Counted from the first letter of the stretch, positions 1-5,242 are shown. The stretch is 6,714 bases of DNA from an uncultured Bacilli bacterium (GCA_910580135.1 CAJTXC010000076.1:1-6714), one strand, 5' to 3'. Notes: generated from the letters alone by a model not told the origin. Made by a program: numbers and translations.

Positions 1-62
1 TTCTGCCTCTCTGTCAGCGCGACTAAATAATCTATTTTATCTAAATTATTTAATAATTCCAT
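1..62 (-). CDS. N-terminal fragment of an unidentified protein, cut by the window edge
   Basis: On the minus strand an ATG at 62-60 opens a frame that stays open to the left edge, giving 20 residues beginning MELLNNLDKIDYLV. It is preceded by AAGGA with a 7-nt spacer (bases 63-74), a good Shine-Dalgarno arrangement. It starts 16 nt after the stop of the three-TM protein, so it would be the third gene of the VanZ-like operon. The fragment is too short to assign a family. Its last eight codons are much richer in G and C than the rest of the window (GTC GCG CTG ACA GAG AGG CAG). The start is well supported; the function is unknown. Confidence 0.55.
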   Translation of the reverse strand, partial: MELLNNLDKIDYLVALTERQ

Positions 63-78
63 AACCTTATCCTTTATA

Positions 79-984
79 TTAAATATCAAATGTTAGTGAT
101 TTAATAATAAACTCACCAACTTCTTTCCAATTTTTTTGTAATTCTTTCGTGCAGTTAAAACTTACTATTCTAAGTGTATCATCTACTGAAAATACAATCA
201 TATGATTATAAATATCAGTATCCACTCCATTTGATATAAATATTATTTCACCTATATTATGATTTTCTTTTTTATAAACGTTTGTTTCTATTATTTGACT
301 AGAAGAAAAAGTCTGCTTCATAGTTTCAAGAAAAGGTTCTATAGCTTCATTACTCATCTTATCTTCTGTTATATTAACAACAACGTTTATAGTTGTTTCT
401 TCATTTGTTAACACGTAAGTAGGTACGTTACCATTAGGATATTTAGCACTTACTAGTTCACTAGACATTGAATCAAAAGTAGTTGGTATTTTTAAATAAA
501 AGTTATCATTATCAAATGTATAATATTCTGTTTTAATGGTTTCTCCGTCTTTTTTCTTAACGTCAAATATTTCTTCTTTTACTTTTTCTTGTGCCACTTC
601 ATGCTTTTCTTTAATTATATATTTAGGAGTTATGTATAATCCTATTATAATAATTGCAACAACAAGACTTATAAGCACCATCTTAAGTGTTTTACCATTA
701 TCTTTTTCTTCTGGTAATTCGTTTTCCTTTAAATAATATAAGTGCATTTGTTTTAATCTTTTATCCCTTTTTAAATCAATTATCATCGCAGGTGTTGCAA
801 TTAATATTAACACTCCTATAAAAATTAAAGATACAATATTTGGTATTATGTTATTTAGTTGTAAATAAAGAAGTGCACCTAAACCACCTATATATATTAT
901 TGTAATTAAAATCATCCATTTTGTTTCTTTCATGATAGGATTGTTTTCCTTATTCAACATTTTCTTAAACTCTTTTATTGACAT
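79..984 (-). CDS. Three-TM membrane protein with C-terminal PsbP/Mog1-like outer domain
   Basis: This 301-residue protein has no name I recognise. Residues 23-42 and 48-70 form a membrane hairpin. A charged cytosolic loop (71-99, rich in K, R and E) leads to a third membrane segment at about 100-120. Residues 125-150 are a charged linker. Residues 155-301 form a soluble alpha/beta domain, probably outside the membrane. It opens with YTFDNDNFYLKIP and ends with a hydrophobic strand and a helix (EFIIKSLTFDI), a layout seen in PsbP/Mog1/DUF1795-like lipoproteins; the fold is inferred from pattern only. The ATG is well supported by AAGGAG with a 7-8 nt spacer. The gene overlaps the end of the VanZ-like gene by 20 bases, which implies translational coupling and a shared transcript, and it is followed by another gene start at base 62. 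The role is unknown; an envelope function fits its partner. Confidence 0.85.
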   Translation of the reverse strand: MSIKEFKKMLNKENNPIMKETKWMILITIIYIGGLGALLYLQLNNIIPNIVSLIFIGVLILIATPAMIIDLKRDKRLKQMHLYYLKENELPEEKDNGKTLKMVLISLVVAIIIIGLYITPKYIIKEKHEVAQEKVKEEIFDVKKKDGETIKTEYYTFDNDNFYLKIPTTFDSMSSELVSAKYPNGNVPTYVLTNEETTINVVVNITEDKMSNEAIEPFLETMKQTFSSSQIIETNVYKKENHNIGEIIFISNGVDTDIYNHMIVFSVDDTLRIVSFNCTKELQKNWKEVGEFIIKSLTFDI

Positions 985-1519
985 ATTTCTTCTCCTTTTT
1001 ACTTATTATTTTATATATTACTAAACCTATTATAGTCCCAAATGTATTAAATATCAAATCATCTATATCAGTTCCTCTATTTAAAAATAACTGACTTAAT
1101 TCTATCGATAAAGATATTAAAAATCCTATTAATATAACAGTTTTATCTTTTAATTTCCAAATAATTGGCACTAATAAACCAATTGGAATAAACATAATAA
1201 TATTTCCTAAAAAACTTATGATAAAGTAATTTATATTTTCATATATAAAAACTTCTTTATAAGTATCTATAAATATTTTAAATGGGATTATGTTTATTTT
1301 ATTTAAGTTTATGTTTTTGATGCTAAAAGATCCTGCTATCGCTTGTGAATATAAACCTACTAAAAACATATAAAACATAAGCATTAAAACTTCTCTTTTT
1401 AAATTTATTTTAACTTTTTTATTTATCTTATAAAATAGTATTCTTACAACTATAAATATTGGTATTACCAAAATCATAAACGGAAACATTCTTAATAGAT
1501 AATTAATTATAGAACTCAT
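965..1519 (-). CDS. VanZ-family integral membrane protein
   Basis: This 184-residue protein belongs to the VanZ-like family, named for a teicoplanin-resistance protein. Most family members lie outside resistance clusters and have no known activity. There are five likely membrane segments at about 11-31, 43-62, 97-121, 127-145 and 155-172. Family motifs are clear: NIIPF at 76-80, NIIMFIPIGLLVP at 106-118, ELSQLF at 140-145, then RGTDIDDLIFNTFG at 148-161 with its polar D/N positions, followed by a glycine-containing helix. I chose the ATG at 1519, with AGGA 6 nt upstream. The longer reading from a TTG at 1576 would begin inside the preceding terminator and upstream of the likely promoter. The gene overlaps the next one by 20 bases. 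No van resistance genes are nearby, so an antibiotic-resistance role should not be assumed. Confidence 0.88.
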   Translation of the reverse strand: MSSIINYLLRMFPFMILVIPIFIVVRILFYKINKKVKINLKREVLMLMFYMFLVGLYSQAIAGSFSIKNINLNKINIIPFKIFIDTYKEVFIYENINYFIISFLGNIIMFIPIGLLVPIIWKLKDKTVILIGFLISLSIELSQLFLNRGTDIDDLIFNTFGTIIGLVIYKIISKKEKKYVNKRV

Positions 1520-1546
1520 TTTAATTCCTACTTTCTTTACTCTTTT

Positions 1547-1576
1547 ATTGTAACATATATAGCAAAAACTAACCAA
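1547..1576 (-). promoter_or_regulatory. Probable sigma-A promoter of the VanZ-like operon
   Basis: Minus strand: TTGGTT (1576-1571), an 18-nt spacer and TACAAT (1552-1547), with an extended -10 TG at 1555-1554. The start site would be near 1540, leaving a leader of about 20 nt before the ATG at 1519. The -35 lies in the loop of the terminator of the upstream gene, so the two genes are separated with no spare DNA. Confidence 0.5.
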
Positions 1577-1596
1577 AATTAATTTAGTTAGTTTTT
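1564..1596 (-). terminator. Intrinsic terminator of the two-TM protein gene
   Basis: A 10-bp inverted repeat (AAAAACTAAC at 1564-1573 against GTTAGTTTTT at 1587-1596) has a 13-nt loop and starts 12 nt past the stop codon of the 1609-2625 gene. On the minus strand the stem ends in five T residues. The T-run on the plus side is longer still, so it could act in both directions, but no plus-strand gene leads into it. Confidence 0.65.
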
Positions 1597-1608
1597 TTAT
1601 TTTATAAA

Positions 1609-2625
1609 TTATTTTGTTTTATACTTTTTTAATTCTTCTTTTGCTTTCATTTGTGACTCTTTATCATAGCCTACTATAATAGTATCATTTTTAGATGCTA
1701 TCGTATTAAATATTTCATCAAAGATTTCTTTTTTACCTTTGGTAAAGCAATCAATGTCCGCAACATTTTTTCTTTTTCCATCTTTTGTTACTACCATTAT
1801 ACTTTGACTTGTCTTAATACCATTAGTTCTAGTAATAAATGGATATATCCAAATAATATCTTTATAATTAATCACGTTAAAAGTTCCCGCAAAATTAATT
1901 ATATAGTTCTTTGTTAAATAAAGATGAGCTTTTTCATAATAGAACGAGTCTGGGCTATTCATTTCCATATCAATTTTCATTATTTCATTGCTATCTAACT
2001 TCTTTATTCCATTTTTAAACCTAATCTTGATAACAAAGAAAATTATGAACATAGTTAAGCCTAAAACGCCAAAAATAGTTCCCATCAAATATTCAAATCC
2101 TCCAATAGAATCATTTGATGGTGTCATATCTAAATAAATAGAACCAAAATAATTATCAAAGTCATTTAGTGTTAGTTTATCTTCCTCGTTTTCCATAGCA
2201 TCGTTATATGCATCAATGGCAAGCTTTTTAATATCATCAGGTGTTTTTTCAGTAACTCCTTCTATTTTTATGGGATTAGTTTCTATATCCTTTTTATTTA
2301 ATTTATAATAGTCTGCTACTGTCATATATACCACATACATATACTTATCATCCATTACAAAGTAATAAGCATCTGATGTATCTTCATATACCGCAAACTT
2401 ATATGGAGTGGTATAAACATCTAAATAAGCTTTTTTATTATTTCTATGTTCTTCCTTTTCTTTTAATATAACGTTATGCATGGTATCTTTAGTTTTTTCT
2501 GCCTCATCTGTTTTCTTATTACCATAAAAGAAAAATATAATCATAATGATAATAGATAAAATACCTATCCATAAAAATAACTTTTGTTTTTTTCTTTCCT
2601 TTTCTACTGCTTTGTTTGTAAACAT
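1609..2625 (-). CDS. Two-TM protein with outer domain and PH-like cytosolic tail
   Basis: This 338-residue protein of unknown function does not match a family I can name with certainty. A basic N-terminus (KEKERKKQK region) precedes membrane segment 1 at about 16-35. Residues 36-178 are a polar, acidic and lysine-rich region predicted to lie outside. Segment 2 is at about 179-202. Residues 203-338 are cytosolic, and the stretch at about 236-263 (YLTKNYIINFAG, then NYKDIIWIYPF) resembles bacterial PH-like domains, as does the following strand pair around a KDGK turn (281-284). The last 20 residues are a charged helix. The single plausible start is the ATG at 2625. Its GGAG site lies 12 nt upstream, a longer spacer than in neighbouring genes. 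The gene has its own candidate promoter and a terminator, so it is probably monocistronic. Membrane topology is reliable; the PH-like fold is inferred from pattern. Confidence 0.85.
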   Translation of the reverse strand: MFTNKAVEKERKKQKLFLWIGILSIIIMIIFFFYGNKKTDEAEKTKDTMHNVILKEKEEHRNNKKAYLDVYTTPYKFAVYEDTSDAYYFVMDDKYMYVVYMTVADYYKLNKKDIETNPIKIEGVTEKTPDDIKKLAIDAYNDAMENEEDKLTLNDFDNYFGSIYLDMTPSNDSIGGFEYLMGTIFGVLGLTMFIIFFVIKIRFKNGIKKLDSNEIMKIDMEMNSPDSFYYEKAHLYLTKNYIINFAGTFNVINYKDIIWIYPFITRTNGIKTSQSIMVVTKDGKRKNVADIDCFTKGKKEIFDEIFNTIASKNDTIIVGYDKESQMKAKEELKKYKTK

Positions 2626-2666
2626 AATTTTTAAACACTCCTTACCTTTAATAAAATTATATTAAT

Positions 2667-2695
2667 AATATATCATATCTAGTTTATTTTTTTAA
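2667..2695 (-). promoter_or_regulatory. Possible promoter of the two-TM protein gene
   Basis: On the minus strand TATATT (2672-2667) is preceded by an extended -10 TG at 2675-2674. The -35 region (TTAAAA at 2695-2690) is poor. Runs of A (minus strand) between 2683 and 2711 could act as an UP-type element. The leader would be about 35 nt. Confidence 0.35.
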
Positions 2696-2783
2696 ATTTT
2701 TTTCTTTTTTATAAATATTAATTTAGGAAAAACTCTATTACAAGTTTTAAAATTTTGCTATAGCAATAATCATATTTTTGTTT

Positions 2784-2814
2784 AAAAAAAGACCGCAAAA
2801 ATATTATTTTACGG
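2784..2814 (-). terminator. Intrinsic terminator facing left, between the small-peptide module and the two-TM gene
   Basis: On the minus strand CCGTAAAA (2814-2807) pairs with TTTTGCGG (2800-2793) through eight base pairs including one G-U, with a 6-nt loop. It is followed directly by TCTTTTTTT (2792-2784). No gene on the minus strand ends just before it. It would stop transcripts coming leftwards from tag or from the antisense promoter that pass the hairpin at 2991-3028. Confidence 0.6.
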
Positions 2815-2817
2815 CGT

Positions 2818-2846
2818 TTGCATTAATTTTTTACCTATGTTATTAT
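2818..2846 (+). promoter_or_regulatory. Strong sigma-A-type promoter of the 27-residue peptide
   Basis: TTGCAT (2818-2823), a 17-nt spacer and TATTAT (2841-2846), with an extended -10 TG at 2838-2839. The expected start is near 2853, giving a leader of about 57 nt before the ATG at 2910. The 12-mer TATGTTATTATG (2836-2847) recurs in inverted orientation in the facing promoter at 3106-3117. Confidence 0.65.
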
Positions 2847-2884
2847 GCAGTTGGAACATTTAATAAGTTGGGGGATTTGCCAAT

Positions 2885-2902
2885 CTTCAAGATGAAGGGA
2901 GG
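2885..2902 (+). promoter_or_regulatory. Leader hairpin next to the peptide's ribosome binding site
   Basis: CTTCA (2885-2889) pairs with TGAAG (2893-2897) across a 3-nt loop, and its 3' side touches the GGGAGG ribosome binding site. The segment 2890-2901 is also complementary over 12 positions, including two G-U pairs, to 3089-3100 downstream of the gene. The leader therefore has two mutually exclusive pairings that could hide the ribosome binding site. Confidence 0.4.
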
Positions 2903-2909
2903 CGATAAT

Positions 2910-2993
2910 ATGAAAAAGAAAGATTTGCTAATCTTTGCTTTAGTAGTCATTATTTTCCTTCTTATATTATTACTATTCGTAGTTTTAATGTAA
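2910..2993 (+). CDS. 27-residue hydrophobic membrane peptide, candidate type I toxin
   Basis: The peptide starts MKKKDLLIFALVV and then consists almost entirely of I, L, V, F and M up to its last residue. It is a single membrane span with a positively charged N-terminus and no polar tail. The start is fixed by GGGAGG (2897-2902) with a 7-nt spacer, the best Shine-Dalgarno sequence in the window. The frame also extends upstream to a TTG at 2778, but that codon lies before the promoter and lacks a ribosome binding site. It is the only plus-strand gene seen. It has its own promoter (2818-2846) and faces an antisense promoter just past the tag stop codon. Small hydrophobic peptides with strong ribosome binding sites and convergent antisense RNAs are typical of type I toxins. 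I do not recognise this one as Fst, TxpA, BsrG or the holin-like family. A non-toxic regulatory membrane peptide is the main alternative. Confidence 0.6.
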   Translation: MKKKDLLIFALVVIIFLLILLLFVVLM

Positions 2994-3028
2994 AAGAAAA
3001 ATCACCTAATTAATACTAGTTAGGTGAT
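2991..3028 (-). terminator. Intrinsic terminator of the antisense RNA and of tag
   Basis: A perfect 9-bp stem (ATCACCTAA at 3001-3009 against TTAGGTGAT at 3020-3028) has a 10-nt loop. On the minus strand it is followed by TTTTTCTTTTA (3001-2991), a good U-tract. On the plus strand the hairpin is followed by ACCAAC and has no T-run, so it works leftwards. Its U-tract overlaps the stop codon of the 27-residue peptide. Confidence 0.75.
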
Positions 3029-3041
3029 ACCAACTTATGGC

Positions 3042-3083
3042 AACACTCAACACTGGTATATTAAGTGTTCCTCTTTTATTTTA
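3042..3083 (+). terminator. Possible terminator of the peptide mRNA
   Basis: AACACT (3049-3054) pairs with AGTGTT (3064-3069) over a 9-nt loop and is followed by CCTCTTTTATTTTA (3070-3083), a broken U-rich stretch. AACACT also occurs at 3042-3047, so either copy can form the stem. This is weaker than the minus-strand terminators but is the best rightward candidate before tag. It would make an mRNA of about 230 nt. Confidence 0.35.
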
Positions 3084-3106
3084 TGAAGTTTCCTTCATCT
3101 GTATTC

Positions 3107-3135
3107 ATAATAACATAAAATAGGAGTTTGATCAA
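3107..3135 (-). promoter_or_regulatory. Strong antisense promoter facing the 27-residue peptide gene
   Basis: On the minus strand: TTGATC (3135-3130), a 17-nt spacer and TATTAT (3112-3107), with an extended -10 TG at 3115-3114. The -35 begins one base after the tag stop codon (3138-3136). There is no coding start downstream on this strand before a strong terminator, so the product should be an RNA. Confidence 0.65.
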
Positions 3136-3693
3136 CTATGGAGCGTCTTTCTTATACAAAAAGCAATCATCATCATGGGAGTTAATAATACCAATTGCTT
3201 GCAAGTAAGAATAAATAATGGTTGTTCCAACAAACTTCATACCCCGTTTTTTTAAATCATTTGAAATATCATCTGATAATTTACTACTTACCTTATCGTT
3301 TTCATAAATTATTTTAGCCTTCGTAAATATTTTTAAGTAATTATAAAAACTACCATACTCTTTTTGTATCTTTTTAAATATATTAGCATTATTAATTGCT
3401 GCTTTTATCTTTAACTTATTTCTTATTATATCTTTATTACCTAATAATTCATTTACTTTATCTTCTTTATAACCCACTATTCTATCAATATCAAAGTTAT
3501 CAAATGCCTTAATAAATGCTTCTCTTTTATTAAGCACGCATTCCCATGATAAACCAGCCTGAAAAGACTCAAGTATTAACATTTCAAATAAATAGTCATC
3601 ATTAAAATTAGGTTTGCACCACTCATTATCATGATACTCTACGTACAAAGGATTATTTAAATTACACCAAAAACATCTTTTTTTATTATCCAT
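3136..3693 (-). CDS. tag: DNA-3-methyladenine glycosylase I
   Basis: Removes 3-methyladenine from alkylated DNA in the cytoplasm, the first step of base excision repair. The 185-residue length is normal for Tag. The zinc ligands known from E. coli Tag are all in place: C7, H21, H173 and C177, with the His-x3-Cys spacing preserved at the end (SHDDDCF). The opening motif PLYVEYHDNEW (15-25), the catalytic-region motif LESFQAGLSW (41-50, with E42 and W50 matching the E. coli base-binding residues E38 and W46) and the late motif GMKFVGTTIIYSYLQAIG are all classic. The ATG at 3693 has AAGAAGG about 9 nt upstream. The gene stands alone between its own extended -10 promoter and the terminator at 2991-3028. 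Its stop codon almost touches the antisense promoter, so tag read-through would also produce the antisense sequence. Confidence 0.96.
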   Translation of the reverse strand: MDNKKRCFWCNLNNPLYVEYHDNEWCKPNFNDDYLFEMLILESFQAGLSWECVLNKREAFIKAFDNFDIDRIVGYKEDKVNELLGNKDIIRNKLKIKAAINNANIFKKIQKEYGSFYNYLKIFTKAKIIYENDKVSSKLSDDISNDLKKRGMKFVGTTIIYSYLQAIGIINSHDDDCFLYKKDAP

Positions 3694-3719
3694 AATACAT
3701 TACCTTCTTTATTAACTTT

Positions 3720-3748
3720 ATTATAACATGAAAAAACAAATCTAAATA
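3720..3748 (-). promoter_or_regulatory. Promoter of tag
   Basis: A consensus TATAAT (3725-3720, minus strand) with an extended -10 TG at 3728-3727. The -35 position at 17 nt (TATTTA, 3748-3743) is poor and lies inside the pyk terminator palindrome. The start would be near 3713, with a leader of about 20 nt. Confidence 0.55.
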
Positions 3749-3758
3749 TTTAGATTTG
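3731..3758 (-). terminator. Intrinsic terminator of pyk
   Basis: A perfect 22-bp palindrome (3737-3758: CAAATCTAAAT and its reverse complement) is followed on the minus strand by TTTTTT (3736-3731). It starts 15 nt after the pyk stop codon. Confidence 0.8.
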
Positions 3759-3773
3759 CTTTAATGCTTAATA

Positions 3774-5168
3774 TTATATTTTTTCTATTCTCATAAAGTT
3801 TGTTGGGTTATTAGTTGGAAATCCACCAGTGATAATAACATGGTCTCCAGAGTTTAGTTCAATAAATTCTTTAGCATTTTTTATAGAATCTTCTATTATT
3901 TCATCAGTTGTTTCAAAAACTTTAGTTACTTTTGGATAAACACCAAAATTAAGTGCTAAGCTTCTTGCCACTTTTTCAGATGTACAATTTGCTAAGATAA
4001 GATTATTACTTCTTAAGTTACTTATTGTTCTTGCAGTGTTACCACTCATAGTTGCTGCAACAATTAATTTTGTGTTAAGAAGGTTTGCAGATAGTGCAAC
4101 ACTTGATGATATTGCTCCAATTTGATCTTTACTAACATTATCAAAATTAACTTTATATTCTAAATGTTTTTCAGCTGTCAAACAAATATCAGCCATGTGT
4201 TTAACTGTTTCTCTTGGATAGTTACCAGTTGTAGTTTCACCACTTAACATAACAGCATCTGTACCATTTAATACTGCATTAGAAATATCTGATACTTCAG
4301 CTCTTGTAGGACGTACGTTTTTCTTCATTGATTCAAGCATTTCAGTTGCAACTACAGCAATCTTACCTTGACGTCTACATTCATTAATTATTAATTTTTG
4401 CATAAATGGTAACTCTTCCATAGGAACTTCAACACCCAAGTCTCCTCTTGCTACCATAGCCCCATCACTTACTTCTACTATTTCTTTTATGTTTTCAATA
4501 CCAGTCATACTTTCAATCTTAGAAATTAATAAAGTATCACTATTGTATTCTTCTAATATTTTTCTTACTGCAAGAACGTCTTCTTTAGTAGATACAAATG
4601 ATAATGCGATATAATCTGCTTCATGCTCGATAGCATAAATAATATCTTCTCTATCAACTTCACTAATGAAAGGAATATCTAATTTAACTCCAGGAGCACT
4701 TAAACTCTTTTTGTTACCTAATGTTCCACCACTAACTATTTTACATGTTACTCCGTCTTCTTCTTTTGAAATAACATCTATTCTCATTAATCCGTTTTCT
4801 AATAATATAGTGTTACCTACGTTTAATGAATCTACTGCACTAGCATGGTTAACAGAAAAACGTTCTTCAGTTCCTAAACATTCTTCTTTTACTACTCTGA
4901 TAGTTTTACCTTCAACTAATTCTATAGAATCATTTTCCATCATTCCGCATCTGAATTCAGGTCCTTTTGTATCATATAAAATTGCAACGTTCATACCAGT
5001 TCTTTTTCTTACTTCTTTAACAGAAGCTACTACGTTTGCTCTTTCTTCCATAGTTGCATGAGAAAAGTTTATTCTTGCAACGTTCATACCATTTAATACC
5101 ATATCAGTCATAACATCAGGTTCACAACTACTTGGTCCGATACTACATATGATTTTTGTTTTTTTCAT
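3774..5168 (-). CDS. pyk: Pyruvate kinase, short form
   Basis: Catalyses the last step of glycolysis in the cytoplasm, phosphoenolpyruvate plus ADP to pyruvate plus ATP. Domain A begins at once (KTKIICSIGPSS). R32, N34, S36, D66 and T67 form the nucleotide and potassium site (NVARINFSH, DTKGPEFR). Domain B spans about 70-165. The signature SKIESMTGI holds catalytic K217 and metal ligand E219, and ARGDLG gives D243. RPTRAEVSDISNAVLNGTDAVMLSGET follows. The C-terminal domain (about 345-464) keeps the effector loop MSGNTAR and ends TGGFPTNNPTN. At 464 residues it lacks the extra PEP-utiliser-like C-terminal domain found in Bacillus enzymes of about 585. Residue 275 is Glu (ATEMLESM), where many enzymes have Gln and E. 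coli PykF has Lys. The start ATG has GAGGTG 7 nt upstream. It has its own promoter and terminator, with no pfkA beside it in this window. Confidence 0.98.
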   Translation of the reverse strand: MKKTKIICSIGPSSCEPDVMTDMVLNGMNVARINFSHATMEERANVVASVKEVRKRTGMNVAILYDTKGPEFRCGMMENDSIELVEGKTIRVVKEECLGTEERFSVNHASAVDSLNVGNTILLENGLMRIDVISKEEDGVTCKIVSGGTLGNKKSLSAPGVKLDIPFISEVDREDIIYAIEHEADYIALSFVSTKEDVLAVRKILEEYNSDTLLISKIESMTGIENIKEIVEVSDGAMVARGDLGVEVPMEELPFMQKLIINECRRQGKIAVVATEMLESMKKNVRPTRAEVSDISNAVLNGTDAVMLSGETTTGNYPRETVKHMADICLTAEKHLEYKVNFDNVSKDQIGAISSSVALSANLLNTKLIVAATMSGNTARTISNLRSNNLILANCTSEKVARSLALNFGVYPKVTKVFETTDEIIEDSIKNAKEFIELNSGDHVIITGGFPTNNPTNFMRIEKI

Positions 5169-5213
5169 AATAATACACCTCTTTTTTAATTTTTAAATTT
5201 AATGTCCTTTTCC

Positions 5214-5242
5214 ATTTTAACTATATATGAAGAAAAAATCAA
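5214..5242 (-). promoter_or_regulatory. Promoter of pyk
   Basis: On the minus strand: TTGATT (5242-5237), a 17-nt spacer and TAAAAT (5219-5214). The start would be near 5207, giving a leader of about 39 nt and the GAGGTG ribosome binding site before the ATG at 5168. No operator or riboswitch-like structure is apparent in the leader. Confidence 0.65.

Larger units (their letters stand above)
2991..3100 (-). ncRNA. Candidate antisense (antitoxin) RNA, about 110 nt
   Basis: A transcript is predicted from the minus-strand promoter at 3107-3135, starting near 3100 and ending at the U-tract at 2991. It has no convincing reading frame. It would begin AGATGAAG and fold first into a 6-bp stem closed by a GAAA tetraloop (3098-3083). 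Next comes a 6-bp stem, AACACT (3069-3064) with AGTGTT (3054-3049), and last the 9-bp terminator stem. It is complementary to the 3' untranslated part of the peptide mRNA, and its first nine bases repeat the leader sequence AGATGAAGG (2890-2898). This matches the layout of convergent type I antitoxin RNAs. Transcription itself is inferred from promoter and terminator only. Confidence 0.5.

Noticed and set aside
1520..1576. N-terminal extension of the VanZ-like protein from a TTG at 1576.
   Set aside because: It starts within the preceding terminator and upstream of the likely transcription start. The ATG at 1519 has AGGA at good spacing and begins a normal family N-terminus.
2778..2909. Upstream extension of the small plus-strand frame from a TTG at 2778, giving 71 residues with two hydrophobic segments.
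   Set aside because: The TTG has no ribosome binding site, and the extension covers a terminator and the peptide's own promoter. The internal ATG at 2910 has an excellent ribosome binding site.
2892..2909. Alternative in-frame ATG at 2892 for the small peptide.
   Set aside because: No Shine-Dalgarno sequence precedes it, and it would place the GGGAGG inside the coding region.
3123..3134. GGAGTTTGATCA, resembling the 5' end of 16S rRNA.
   Set aside because: The match stops after about ten bases and runs straight into tag; it is part of the antisense promoter region.
4666..5061. Plus-strand open frame of 131 codons inside pyk, and shorter ones at 536-736 and 5816-6016.
   Set aside because: They are antisense shadows of well-supported genes, with no ribosome binding site or recognisable protein character.
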